A stretch of 64,000 bases of DNA from Streptomyces sp. cf386 (GTDB lineage: Bacteria; Actinomycetota; Actinomycetes; Streptomycetales; Streptomycetaceae), in assembly GCF_900103585.1 (NCBI RefSeq), contig NZ_FNHV01000011.1, positions 190,280 through 254,279 on the forward strand. The letters are read 5' to 3'. The translations under genes were made by a program, and so were the position numbers. Shown here piece after piece: positions 23,704 through 32,576 of this stretch. Numbering within the stretch: position 1 is the first letter of the stretch; each line of letters starts with the position of its first letter. The notes beneath the pieces are model-generated. The model made no database searches. It saw only the letters and a program-made list of their open reading frames with translations, and was not told where the DNA came from.

Positions 23704-24755
23704 AGGATCACCGCCCCGACCAGTGCCGACACGACCACGGCCAGCGCGAAGGTGGCCGGTGCGAAGCGCAGGGCGAAGGCGCGGCCGAAGGTGCCCGCCT
23801 GCATCGCGAACAGCTTCAGGTCGATCATCGGGCCGACGACGAGGAAGGTGAGCCGGGCCGTCAACGAGAACTGCGACAGCGACGCCGCCACGAACGCGTC
23901 CGCCTCCGAGCAGATCGACAGCACGACGGCGAGGACCGCGAGGGCGAGGACCGACAGCACCGGATTGTCGGCCGCCGTGCTCAGCCACGTCTCCGGAACC
24001 ACCGCCTTGAGCGTCGCCGCCGCCATCGCGCCGACCACCAGGAAGCCGCCCGCGTGCATCACGTCGTGCCGGACGGAGCCCCAGAACGCCTCGCCCTTGC
24101 TCTGGCCGTCGTAGGACATGGGGGAGGGCGGTCGCAGCCAGTCGGTACGGCCGAGGCGCAGCCACAGCCAGCCCATCGCGCACGCCACCAGCAGGCTCGC
24201 GACCAGGCGGGCGAGGACCATCTCCGGGTTGCCGGGGAAGGCGACCGCCGTCGCCGTCAGCACGATCGGGTTGATCGCGGGGGCGGACAGCAGGAACGTC
24301 AGCGCCGCGGCCGGGGTGACACCGCGCCGGACCAGCGCCCCGGCCACCGGCACGGACGCGCACTCGCAGCCCGGCAGCACCGCGCCCGCCGCACCGGCGA
24401 CCGGGACGGCGAGGGCGGGGCGGCCGGGCAGGGCGCGGGCGAAGAAGGACGGCGGCACGAACACCGCGATCGCCGCCGAGAGCAGCACGCCGAGGACCAG
24501 GAAGGGCAGCGCCTGCACCATCACCGCGACGAACACCGTCGTCCAGCTCTGCATCACCGGAGCGGAGAGCGCGCGGCGGATCGGGCTCTGGAGGAGCACC
24601 AGCACGAGCAGGAGCATGGTGAGCAGGAGCGGGGAGTTGAGGTGCCTGCCTTCCTCGGCCCGCTCCCCCGTCGTCCGGCGGTTGTCGCGATCGTCGCCGT
24701 CGTCTCGGCCGTCGCGGTCGTCGGTCCCCTGCGGGACCGCTTTGGTGATCGCCAC
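23700..24755 (-). CDS. DUF318 (PF03773) permease
   Basis: A 351-residue polytopic membrane protein with eight or so helices in two repeats. The diagnostic motif GAVLPGCECASVPVAGALVR contains the Cys-x-Cys seen in ArsP-type organoarsenical or metal permeases, and the second half has SICSEADAFVAAS. The first ~35 residues are charged and disordered. GTG at 24755 has GAGGT upstream. It is coupled to the TIGR03943 gene. The transported species is unknown; I saw no AT-rich Zur-type operator upstream. Confidence 0.85.
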   Translation of the reverse strand: MAITKAVPQGTDDRDGRDDGDDRDNRRTTGERAEEGRHLNSPLLLTMLLLVLVLLQSPIRRALSAPVMQSWTTVFVAVMVQALPFLVLGVLLSAAIAVFVPPSFFARALPGRPALAVPVAGAAGAVLPGCECASVPVAGALVRRGVTPAAALTFLLSAPAINPIVLTATAVAFPGNPEMVLARLVASLLVACAMGWLWLRLGRTDWLRPPSPMSYDGQSKGEAFWGSVRHDVMHAGGFLVVGAMAAATLKAVVPETWLSTAADNPVLSVLALAVLAVVLSICSEADAFVAASLSQFSLTARLTFLVVGPMIDLKLFAMQAGTFGRAFALRFAPATFALAVVVSALVGAVIL

Positions 24756-24939
24756 GGGCGAGGTACCTCCGGTGGTGCGGAAGGGCGCTGGTTTCCCTCC
24801 CCTCCAGTACGGCTGGACGGGCGTGGGCGTTCAGGGTTTGTCGAAGATCGCGTCTGGAACCACCCGTCACATTGAGGCAGTCTTTCCCCTTGTGGGGAGC
24901 GTTCCGAATCAGGGCTTAGCAAGTGACACCGCCACGCAC

Positions 24940-26871
24940 ATGGTGGTGTGCGGCGACGACGGGCTGGCACATCGGCTGGCCGCCGAACTGCGTGATGTGT
25001 ACCGCGAACAGGTCACGCTCGTCGTGCCGCCCTCCGAACGGACGGTACGGCCACCGGTCGTGGGCCGGGCCCGGGCCGCGTCGGCGGCACTGTTCGACCG
25101 GATGGTGAACGCGGCCGTCAACCGGGCGGGCAGCGGGACCGGCGGCGCCGGCGGCGGCAGTGAACCGGCCGGGAGCATCCGGGTGGTGGAGGCCGCGGAG
25201 GCCACCGAGGAGAAACTCGCCGAGGCGGGCGTCGAACAGGCCGCCGCGCTCGCCCTCGTCTATGACGACGACGAGACCAACATTCGCGCCGCCCTCACCG
25301 CCCGCCGACTCAACCCCCGCCTCCGGCTCGTCCTGCGCCTCTACAACCGCCGGTTGGGCCAGCACATCGAGGAACTCCTCGACCAGGCCGCCGCGTTGGC
25401 GACGGGCGTCGGCGACGCCGGTCTGGACGCCTCCACGACCGTGCTGTCCGACGCCGATACGGCCGCCCCCGCGCTGGCCGCCACCGCCGTCGCCGGCACC
25501 ACCAAGGTCGTCCAGACGGACGGCCTGCTGCTGCGCGCGGTGGAGCGCCCGCCCCTGCGCCCGGGGCAGACGCCGCCCTCCGGGCTGGCCACACTGGCCG
25601 TGCTGTCCAGCAACGACCCGGCCGGGGCGGACAGTTCGGACGGCAACGGCGAGCACGGTCCGCTGCTGTTGCCGGACGCGGCGGAGGTGCGGGGCGCCAC
25701 GGGGCGGGGGACGGTCGTCCTGGAGCAGGTGTCGTACGCGGGCCCGACGCTGCCGTCCGGCAGAGGAGTCGTGCCGTCCTTCGGGTCGCTGTTCTCACGC
25801 CGGTTGAGGTGGTCGCTGGCGGGACTGGTGGGGTGTGTGGCGGCGCTGGCCGTGGCGCTGACGCTGGTGACCGGGGAACACCCGCTCTACGCGACCTACA
25901 TGACCCTCCTCGACCTCTTCGCCATCAACGAACCCGCGCTGCACGAGTCCCTGGCCCGGCAGATCCTCCAACTCCTGTCCGGGCTGATGGGACTGCTGCT
26001 GCTTCCCGTGCTGCTGGCGGCGGTGCTGGAGGCGCTGGGCACGTTCCGATCCACGTCCGCGCTGCGCAAACCGCCGCGCGGGCTGGGTGGTCATGTGGTG
26101 CTGCTCGGGCTGGGCAAGATCGGCACCCGGGTGCTGACCCGGCTGCGGGAACTGCACATTCCCGTGGTGTGCGTCGAGGCCGACCCCGAGGCGCGGGGGA
26201 TGGCGACGGCTCGGCGGCTGCGGGTGCCGGTGGTGCTCGGGGACGTCACCCAGGAGGGCGTCCTGGAGGCGGCCAAGATCCATCGGGCGCATGCGCTGCT
26301 CGCGGTGACCAGCGCGGACACGACGAACCTCGAGGCCGCCCTGTACGCCCGCTCCGTCCGCCCCGACCTGCGGGTGGTCCTGCGGCTGTACGACGACGAC
26401 TTCGCCACCGCCGTCTACCGCACCCTGCGTGCCGCGCACCCCCATGCCTCCACCCGGAGCCGGAGCGTGACGCATCTGGCCGCGCCCGCGTTCGCCGGGG
26501 CGATGATGGGGCGGCAGATCCTGGGGGCGATTCCCGTCGAGCGGCGGGTGCTGCTGTTCGCGGAGGTGGATGTGGCCGGTCATCCACAGCTTGAGGACAA
26601 GACCGTCGGCGAGGCCTTCCGGGCGGGTGCCTGGCGGGTGCTGGCACTGGACCGGACCTCGCGGGAGGAGCGCCGCGACGATCGCCGGGAGGAACCGGCG
26701 GCCGAGGAGGCGTACGAGGACGCCGGCCGGGCGGGCGATGTGTCGGGGTGGGTGTGGGATCTGCCCGACTCGTACGTCCTCCAGAAGGACGACCGGGTGG
26801 TGCTGGCGGCCACGCGGAGGGGGTTGGCGGAGCTGCTGGGGAGGCGGTCGCGGGAGCGGGCGGGGGCGTAG
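24940..26871 (+). CDS. membrane protein with two RCK_N (TrkA-N) NAD-binding domains
   Basis: A 643-residue protein: an N-terminal Rossmann domain (MVVCGDDGLAHRLAAELRD), two membrane helices (about 288-310 and 345-365), then a second Rossmann domain (HVVLLGLGKIGTRVLTRLRE, about 382 on) and a C-terminal tail. The arrangement resembles ion-channel or CASTOR-type proteins, but the segment between the helices lacks a TxGYG selectivity filter. Ion transport is therefore plausible but not shown. ATG at 24940 begins exactly at the first beta strand of the Rossmann fold. It is divergent from the permease. Confidence 0.75.
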   Translation: MVVCGDDGLAHRLAAELRDVYREQVTLVVPPSERTVRPPVVGRARAASAALFDRMVNAAVNRAGSGTGGAGGGSEPAGSIRVVEAAEATEEKLAEAGVEQAAALALVYDDDETNIRAALTARRLNPRLRLVLRLYNRRLGQHIEELLDQAAALATGVGDAGLDASTTVLSDADTAAPALAATAVAGTTKVVQTDGLLLRAVERPPLRPGQTPPSGLATLAVLSSNDPAGADSSDGNGEHGPLLLPDAAEVRGATGRGTVVLEQVSYAGPTLPSGRGVVPSFGSLFSRRLRWSLAGLVGCVAALAVALTLVTGEHPLYATYMTLLDLFAINEPALHESLARQILQLLSGLMGLLLLPVLLAAVLEALGTFRSTSALRKPPRGLGGHVVLLGLGKIGTRVLTRLRELHIPVVCVEADPEARGMATARRLRVPVVLGDVTQEGVLEAAKIHRAHALLAVTSADTTNLEAALYARSVRPDLRVVLRLYDDDFATAVYRTLRAAHPHASTRSRSVTHLAAPAFAGAMMGRQILGAIPVERRVLLFAEVDVAGHPQLEDKTVGEAFRAGAWRVLALDRTSREERRDDRREEPAAEEAYEDAGRAGDVSGWVWDLPDSYVLQKDDRVVLAATRRGLAELLGRRSRERAGA

Positions 26872-26889
26872 GGCTCCGCCACTTCGACA

Positions 26890-26968
26890 CCGGGGGTCTG
26901 GCGGCTGCCGCCCCCAGACCCCCGCTTCGGCCCCGAAAGGGCCTCGTCCTCAAACGCCGGACGGGCTG
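26890..26968. repeat. dispersed Streptomyces intergenic element, copy A
   Basis: A hairpin-forming GGGGGTCTGG...CCCCCAGACCCCCG part is followed by a conserved tail that includes CCTCGTCCTCAAACGCCGG. The same tail occurs at 44491-44520 and, inverted, at 53276-53305. The copy overlaps the end of the S9 peptidase gene, whose last residues (PSSPSGV) and stop are read from it. Confidence 0.75.
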
Positions 26969-28794
26969 GAGGGCTTCAAGTGCCGCTCCGCGAAGTCCAG
27001 TTCCAGTCGCACCTGCTTGATCCGCTCGTCCACCACCAGCGAGCCGTGCCCGGCGTCGTAGCGGTACACCTCGTGGACCGCGCTCCGGGCCTCCAGGCGC
27101 TTCACGTAGTTGTCGATCTGGCGGATCGGGCAGCGTGGGTCGTTCACGCCGGCCGAGATGTAGACCGGGGCCGTCACCTGGTCCACGTACGTCAGCGGGG
27201 ACGATGCCTCGAAGCGGTCCGGGACCTCCTCCGGGGTGCCGCCGAGGAGGGTGCGGTCGAGGGCCTTCAGGGACTCCATCTCGTCGTGGTACGCGGTGAC
27301 GTAGTCGGCGACCGGGACCGCCGCGATGCCCACCGTCCACGCGTCCGGCTGGGTGCCGAGGCCGAGGAGGGTGAGGTAGCCGCCCCACGAACCGCCGGTC
27401 AGGACGGTGCGGGCCGGGTCGGCCAGGCCGGACGTCACCGCCCATTCCCGTACCGCCGCGATGTCCTCCAGCTCGATCAGTCCGACCCGGTGCTTGAGCG
27501 CGTCCGTCCACGCGCGGCCGTAGCCCGTCGAGCCGCGGTAGTTCACTCGTACGACCGCGTAGCCGTGGTCCACCCAGGCCGCCGGGCCCGCCGCGAACGC
27601 GTCGCTGTCGTGCCAGGTCGGGCCGCCGTGGATGTCGAAGACGGTGGGGAGGGGGCCCTCGACGCCCGCGGGGCGCTGCACGAGTGCGTGGATGCGGCCG
27701 CCGGGGCCCTCCACCCACACGTCCTCCACCGGGACCGAGCCGGGGGACTTCATGCCGGGCGGGTCCAGCACGACCTGTCCCGTCGTCGACCGCACCGCCG
27801 ACGGCTCCGCCGCCGACGACCACAGATACTCCACGCTGCCGTCCGGCCGGGCCGTCGCCCCGGACACCGAGCCCGCCGGGGTCGGGATCCGCACCAGCTC
27901 ACGCCCGGCCAGGTCGTAACGGAACAGCTCGCTGCGCGCCTCGAAGCTGTGCGCGATCAGCAGGCCGGTGCCGTCGGGATACCACTCCGCGCTCACATCA
28001 CCGGGCAGGTCCAGCGCGAGGTCCGTCTCCCCCCCCGTCGCCACGTCCCACACCAGCGGCTCCCAGCGGCCCCGCCTCTGGTGGCCGATGAGCAGGCGGG
28101 GGTCGCCGTCGACCGGGGCGAAGCCCAGGACCTCCAGGCCCAGCTCCTCGGTGCCGCCCTTGGTGTCGTCGAGTTCGGCGACCGCCGTGCCGTCGGGGCG
28201 CAGGACACGCAGCGCCGAGTGCATCGCGTCGCCGTGCTCGGTGTGCTCGACGGCGATCAGCGTGCCGTCGTGCGAGAGGTCGCCGACGCCCGCGGACTCG
28301 CGGTGGCGGTAGAGCTCCGTCGGGGGCTCGCCGGTGCGGGCCAGATGGATCGTCGTGCCCTCCTCGTCGGTGGAGCGGCCGACGATCGCCGTACGGCCGT
28401 CACGGCCGAGGGCGAGGCCGGCCGGGTACGACGGGTCCAGACCCGGCGCCGCGAGCTCGTCCTCGCCGCCGCCGAAGCGCTGGCGGCGCCAGACTCCGAA
28501 CTCGTCGCCGTCCTTGTCGTCGAACCACCAGATCCATGTGCCGTCCGGGGAGAGCACGCCGTCCGTCGTGCCGTTCGGCCGGTCGGTCACCTGGCGCTGC
28601 TCGCCCGTCGACCGGTCCCAGGCGTACAGCTCGTACGTCCCCGTCGCGTTCGACACGAACAGCGAACGGTCCGGGGCGTCCTCCGCCCAGTCGGGCAGCG
28701 ACACTCGGGGCGCCCGGAAGCGCTTCTCCCACTCCGGCATGTCCTTGTCCTGCATCTGGTGATCCCGCGAATCGGACCCGTGGCTCTCAGTCAT
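26950..28794 (-). CDS. S9 family prolyl oligopeptidase-type peptidase
   Basis: A 614-residue enzyme with an N-terminal beta-propeller (about 20-360) and a C-terminal alpha/beta hydrolase domain. The nucleophile is in GGSWGGYLTLLG, the aspartate in GVNDPRCPIRQ and the histidine in DAGHGSLV. FDIHGGPTWHDSD is the oxyanion-loop motif. No signal peptide is seen, so it is probably cytoplasmic and acts on peptides or acylated amino acids. ATG at 28794 gives MTESHGSDSRD; the longer frame to 28863 lacks support. Its C-terminus is contributed by a dispersed repeat, which suggests a shifted stop. Confidence 0.88.
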   Translation of the reverse strand: MTESHGSDSRDHQMQDKDMPEWEKRFRAPRVSLPDWAEDAPDRSLFVSNATGTYELYAWDRSTGEQRQVTDRPNGTTDGVLSPDGTWIWWFDDKDGDEFGVWRRQRFGGGEDELAAPGLDPSYPAGLALGRDGRTAIVGRSTDEEGTTIHLARTGEPPTELYRHRESAGVGDLSHDGTLIAVEHTEHGDAMHSALRVLRPDGTAVAELDDTKGGTEELGLEVLGFAPVDGDPRLLIGHQRRGRWEPLVWDVATGGETDLALDLPGDVSAEWYPDGTGLLIAHSFEARSELFRYDLAGRELVRIPTPAGSVSGATARPDGSVEYLWSSAAEPSAVRSTTGQVVLDPPGMKSPGSVPVEDVWVEGPGGRIHALVQRPAGVEGPLPTVFDIHGGPTWHDSDAFAAGPAAWVDHGYAVVRVNYRGSTGYGRAWTDALKHRVGLIELEDIAAVREWAVTSGLADPARTVLTGGSWGGYLTLLGLGTQPDAWTVGIAAVPVADYVTAYHDEMESLKALDRTLLGGTPEEVPDRFEASSPLTYVDQVTAPVYISAGVNDPRCPIRQIDNYVKRLEARSAVHEVYRYDAGHGSLVVDERIKQVRLELDFAERHLKPSSPSGV

Positions 28795-28898
28795 GGCCCC
28801 ATAGTGCCTGGCCCGACCGACAATCCGCTGGAGAGGTCCCCAGCCTGTGGATAACTGAGGCATCTGGGCAGGTCACGGCGATTGTCAGTGGTGGGGTG

Positions 28899-28904
28899 CA
28901 GACT
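28899..28904 (+). promoter_or_regulatory. -10-like box CAGACT, possible leaderless start
   Basis: CAGACT ends 7 nt before the ATG at 28912. No ribosome-binding site is evident. Confidence 0.35.
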
Positions 28905-28911
28905 GCTTGGC

Positions 28912-29286
28912 ATGACCGATCTGCGGAAGACAGTCGAGAGGTTCTGGGCCACCGCCGCGGCCCGGGAGTGGGACGCGTTCGCGGACACCCTGGCCGAGGA
29001 CGTGACGTACACGCTGCCCCAGACACGGGAGCGGATCAGCGGCCGGGAGCGGTACGTGCAGTTCAACCGGGAGTATCCGGGGGACTGGCGGCTGCGCATC
29101 GAGCGGATCATCGCCGAGCCGGGCCAGGTCGTGAGCTGGATCCACTTCACGGTGGGGCTGGAGGAGATGTACGGCATCTCCTTCTTCACGGGGGACGAGA
29201 GCGGCCGCATATCCACGGTTACGGACTTCTGGCCGGAGCCGTACGAGCCCCCTGCGGGCCGGGAACACCTCGTCGAGCGGTACTGA
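28912..29286 (+). CDS. NTF2-fold/SnoaL-like protein
   Basis: A 124-residue protein with the nuclear-transport-factor-2-like pattern: an opening helix (TVERFWATAAAREWDAFADT), then the strand LAEDVTYTLPQTRERISGRE, and a terminal strand RISTVTDFWPEPYEPP. SnoaL-like proteins include cyclases and small hydrolases, but most are uncharacterised. It sits between a divergent peptidase gene and the SURF1 gene, which has its own promoter. Confidence 0.7.
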   Translation: MTDLRKTVERFWATAAAREWDAFADTLAEDVTYTLPQTRERISGRERYVQFNREYPGDWRLRIERIIAEPGQVVSWIHFTVGLEEMYGISFFTGDESGRISTVTDFWPEPYEPPAGREHLVERY

Positions 29287-29317
29287 CCCCGCGGCCCGGC
29301 GCCGCGCGGGCGCACCG

Positions 29318-29323
29318 TACCGT
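29318..29323 (+). promoter_or_regulatory. -10 box TACCGT of a probable leaderless transcript
   Basis: TACCGT ends 7 nt before the GTG at 29331. The purine-rich GGAGGG between them could also act as a ribosome-binding site on a longer transcript. Confidence 0.45.
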
Positions 29324-29330
29324 GGAGGGC

Positions 29331-30125
29331 GTGTACCGGTTTCTGCTGACGCCCCGTTGGTGGGGGATCAACGTCTTCGTGCTGCTCGCCATCCCCTTCT
29401 GCGTGTTCATGGGGTCGTGGCAGCTGAGCCGGTTCGAGGCGCGGGTCGAGGACCATCGCAGCGCCGGTGAGCAGGCCGCGGAGAACAAGCGGGAGGCGGC
29501 CCGTCCGCTCGCCGAGTTGCTGCCCGTGGACAAGGCGACGGTGGGCAGGCAGGCCACGGCCCGCGGACGGTACGGCGAGCAACTGCTCGTGCCGGACCGG
29601 GAACTGGACGGCAAGCAGGGCTACTACGTCATGACCCTGCTGCGCACCGACGACGGCAAGGCCCTGCCGGTCGTACGGGGCTGGCTGCCCGGCGACGCCG
29701 ACCGGGCCGAGGCCCCCGCCGCGCCCAGCGGCGAGGTCACCGTCACCGGGGCGCTCCAGGCGTCCGAGGTGCCGGGCGAGAACGGCGTGCCCGCACGGGG
29801 TGGTCTGCCGTCCGGGCAGACGGCGGCGATCAGTGCGGCGTCGCTGGTGAACCTGGTGTCGTACGACGTCTACGACGCCTGGGTCACCCTCACCAAGGCC
29901 GACTCCGGCATGAAGCCCGTGCCGGTGGCTGCCGCCAATGACACCGGGCTCGATCTGAAGGCGTTCCAGAACCTCGGCTACACCGGCGAGTGGTTCGTCT
30001 TCGCGGGCTTCGTGGTCTTCATGTGGTTCCGGCTGCTGCGCCGCGAGGTGGAGTTCGCTCGGGACGCGGAGCTGGGGCTTGTGCCGGAGGACGAGGGGCA
30101 GCCGCAGGAACCGGCGAACGCGTAG
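29331..30125 (+). CDS. SURF1 family cytochrome oxidase biogenesis protein
   Basis: A 264-residue protein with the SURF1 topology: a first membrane helix (about 12-30, WWGINVFVLLAIPFCVFMGS followed by WQL), a large extracytoplasmic domain, and a second helix near the C-terminus (WFVFAGFVVFMWFRLLRRE). Family motifs are GRYG with LVPDREL, and PVVRGWLP. It is expected to help haem a insertion or assembly of the aa3 oxidase. A terminator follows about 140 bases downstream. Confidence 0.9.
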   Translation: MYRFLLTPRWWGINVFVLLAIPFCVFMGSWQLSRFEARVEDHRSAGEQAAENKREAARPLAELLPVDKATVGRQATARGRYGEQLLVPDRELDGKQGYYVMTLLRTDDGKALPVVRGWLPGDADRAEAPAAPSGEVTVTGALQASEVPGENGVPARGGLPSGQTAAISAASLVNLVSYDVYDAWVTLTKADSGMKPVPVAAANDTGLDLKAFQNLGYTGEWFVFAGFVVFMWFRLLRREVEFARDAELGLVPEDEGQPQEPANA

Positions 30126-30262
30126 CGCTCCGCTGGGAGAGCCGCGATGGGGGGTGCCGCGAGCGGCCGTGGTTGTCTGCGGGGCCGTCGTGGCTGGTCG
30201 CGCCCGCGCGGCGGAGCCGCATATCGATACAGCACCGCGCCCCTTAGGGCGTTGCCGAACCG

Positions 30263-30294
30263 GGGCCTTGCCGCCCCGCTCCTCGGCAAGGCCC
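30263..30294. terminator. terminator between SURF1 and the convergent membrane protein gene
   Basis: A perfect 11-bp stem (30263-30273 with 30284-30294) has a 10-nt loop and serves the convergent genes on either side. Confidence 0.75.
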
Positions 30295-30310
30295 ACCGCC
30301 CTCGAAGGCC

Positions 30311-31495
30311 CTACGCCCCCGCCAGCACACCCGTCCAGTAAACGGTCCCCGCACACGCGTTGGACACCACCACCGTCGCCGTAGGCGCACCCGCCTCCGT
30401 CGTGTTGGTGACCGTGACGCTGCCGTCGGCTGTGGTGTCCTCCGTCATCAGCTGGGTGGAGGTGCCGGTGTCGCCGCCCGTGGAGGTGCCATCCGTGGTG
30501 CCGGTGTTGTCCTCGGTGGGGGTCGGGTCGGGGGTGGGGTCAGGAGTGGGGTCGGTCGTCGTGGGACAGGTCTCCGAGGGGACCCAGGCGAACTTCACCT
30601 CGTAGGCGGCGCCGGGCTTGAGGACGAGTGAGGTGAGTTCCTGGGACGGGTCGGGCAGAGCGGCCGCCGCGTCACCGGCGGCATGCCGGGCCGTGAAGAC
30701 CTTCGAACCGTCCGCCGCGCCCGCCGTGACCGTGCCCAGCGTGCCCGGGCCGCTCACCGTGCAGTCGGCCGCGGAGATGTTGCTGAAGCGGAAGGTGCCG
30801 TACACCGTGCCGGACGAGTCGGGGACATCGACGGACTGATTCGCCACGCCGAGCTGGTCGGCGGTGCAGACGGCCACGCCCGCCGGGCTGGTCGCCAGGG
30901 GGTTGTCGGGGCTTCCGGAGCCGGTACCCGGACCGGTGCCGGTGTCCTTGTCCTCCTCCTTCTCGCCCCCCTTGCCCTTGTCCTCGGTCTGGCCGGAGGT
31001 GCCCCCGGAGGTGCTCTCGCCGCCCTCCGTCTGCTCCCCCTGACCGGCCCCGCCCTGCGCCTGCTCGCCATGGCCGGCGTTGGACGAGTTGACACTGGAG
31101 TCGGTGGCGTTGGAGACGTGCACCAGGGCCGGGACGGCAGTGCCGACGAAGAGGCACGCGGCCGCCATACCGACGAGCGCCTGACGCTTGCGCGCCCGCC
31201 GGGCGGGTACCGCCCGCCGCAAGTGGTCCAGTGTGCCGTTGCGTGGCTCGATCTCCTGGACCGCCTGGTGCAGCATGCGGCGCAGCGCCAGCTCGTCCGA
31301 TTCGAGCCCTTCGGGGCCCTGGTCGTCGGGGCCGTGGTTCACAATTCCGTTCCCAGCGTGCGATTGCTTCGGCTCTTGCTTGTCCGCCCCTCCGGCCGGG
31401 CCGTGCCTCCCCCGCGCCCCGAAGGGCGTGGGGGGACCCCCGGAGGGCTGGTGGGGGACGTGCGGGATACGCCGCCCGTCCTTGTCCTCGCTCAT
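30311..31495 (-). CDS. single-pass membrane protein with Thr/Pro-rich ectodomain, probable anti-sigma-type partner
   Basis: A 394-residue protein. Residues ~1-115 are cytoplasmic and include LESDELALRRMLHQAVQEIE, similar in place to anti-sigma helices. A membrane helix follows (QALVGMAAACLFVGTAVPAL). The ectodomain is a Gly/Ser/Glu-rich linker, an Ig-like domain with paired cysteines (CTADQLGV, DCTVSGPG, CPTTTD, NACAG), and DPTPDPTPDPTPT repeats. The ATG overlaps the sigma-factor stop as ATGA, the usual sigma/anti-sigma arrangement. No ZAS (HxxxCxxC) motif is seen, so anti-sigma function is inferred from context. Confidence 0.7.
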   Translation of the reverse strand: MSEDKDGRRIPHVPHQPSGGPPTPFGARGRHGPAGGADKQEPKQSHAGNGIVNHGPDDQGPEGLESDELALRRMLHQAVQEIEPRNGTLDHLRRAVPARRARKRQALVGMAAACLFVGTAVPALVHVSNATDSSVNSSNAGHGEQAQGGAGQGEQTEGGESTSGGTSGQTEDKGKGGEKEEDKDTGTGPGTGSGSPDNPLATSPAGVAVCTADQLGVANQSVDVPDSSGTVYGTFRFSNISAADCTVSGPGTLGTVTAGAADGSKVFTARHAAGDAAAALPDPSQELTSLVLKPGAAYEVKFAWVPSETCPTTTDPTPDPTPDPTPTEDNTGTTDGTSTGGDTGTSTQLMTEDTTADGSVTVTNTTEAGAPTATVVVSNACAGTVYWTGVLAGA

Positions 31496-32175
31496 GCCGG
31501 CGCCTCCATGGCGACCCGCAGCGCCGCGATGCCGCGCGAGCCGTACGCCTTCACCGAGCCCAGCGAGATGCCGAGCGTCTCGGCGACCTGGGCCTCGGTC
31601 ATGTCCGCGAAGTATCGGAGGACCAGCACCTCGCGCTGACGGCGCTGCAGGCCCTTCATGGCCCGGATCAGCGAGTCGCGTTCGAGCTGGTCGTACGCCC
31701 CCTCCTCCGCGCTCGCCATGTCGGGCATCGGCTTGGACAGCAGCTTCAGTCCGAGGATGCGGCGGCGCAGGGCGGAGCGTGACAGGTTGACGACGGTCTG
31801 GCGGAGATACGCCAGGGTCTTCTCCGGGTCCCGGACGCGCTTGCGCGCGGAGTGGACGCGGATGAACGCCTCCTGGACGACGTCCTCGCAGGAGGCGGTG
31901 TCGTCGAGGAGGAGTGCCGCGAGACCCAGGAGCGAGCGGTAGTGCGTGCGATAGGTCTCGGTGAGGTGGTCGACGGTCGTACCGGCCGCCGCGGCGTTCT
32001 CGGCGTGGTCGGCGCCGTCGCGCTGACTTGGGATGCGGGCGGGCCGCGCTGCGGGCATGGGCGCGATCACCGGCATGCCGCCGGGCGCACCGGGCATGCG
32101 GGGTCGGACGGGCCGGCGGGGCGGCCGTAGGGCCGTACCGCGGGTCGCCGCACTGAAGTCGAGTACCTCTGCCAC
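31492..32175 (-). CDS. ECF sigma factor (SigE-family type)
   Basis: A 227-residue sigma-70-family factor with regions 2 and 4 only. Region 2 spans about 70-140 (YRSLLGLAALLLDDTASCED and then VVQEAFIRVHSAR). Region 4 is near the end (LQRRQREVLVLRYFADMTEA and then GISLGSVKAYGSRG). The first ~65 residues are a Pro/Arg/Ala-rich extension that most ECF factors lack. GTG at 32175 is the longest reasonable start. It is translationally coupled to the membrane protein gene downstream. Confidence 0.85.
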   Translation of the reverse strand: MAEVLDFSAATRGTALRPPRRPVRPRMPGAPGGMPVIAPMPAARPARIPSQRDGADHAENAAAAGTTVDHLTETYRTHYRSLLGLAALLLDDTASCEDVVQEAFIRVHSARKRVRDPEKTLAYLRQTVVNLSRSALRRRILGLKLLSKPMPDMASAEEGAYDQLERDSLIRAMKGLQRRQREVLVLRYFADMTEAQVAETLGISLGSVKAYGSRGIAALRVAMEAPA

Positions 32176-32576
32176 GCCAGTTGGACACGCGTCCCCCCGT
32201 GAGGGTTGTACGTGCCGGACGTCACTTTTGCGACAGTCCCCGCAACCGACCCTCTTGCGCCAGGCAGCACAGCTGACCGTGCGTCAAACGCCCACATGCC
32301 TACCCGCTCTTCCCTTATGTCTCATATGAGCAAAACGTCCCCACGTCCTGCCCATTCGGCGTCCCCACGCCAGAAAAAACGCGTCTCCACGCCCCATAAG
32401 GGCGACCGCAAAGACGCTCCCCGCCCTGCAAGCGGTTGCAGGGCGGGGAGGAAATCTTCTGCCGCCGCCGAGGCTCGGATCAAGTGGTCCGGACCATCGA
32501 TCGGCTCACACTCTTCACATGGATCCTACAAACGATTCAGCCATGGCCCAGAAGATTTCCGTCCACCACGGGCGCC
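32176..32576. other. 401-base intergenic region between asd and the sigma gene
   Basis: No coding sequence is supported. The region holds the asd terminator (32417-32450) and an unusually AT-rich patch around the perfect palindrome CTCATATGAG at 32321-32330, a likely part of the sigma-gene promoter on the minus strand. Confidence 0.5.
32417..32450 (-). terminator. terminator of the ask-asd operon
   Basis: A perfect 15-bp stem (32417-32431 with 32436-32450) has the loop GCGG, about 125 bases after the asd stop. Confidence 0.85.

Noticed and set aside
32321..32330. CTCATATGAG as a specific operator
   Set aside because: A 10-bp palindrome alone in an AT-rich promoter patch is too weak to assign a function.
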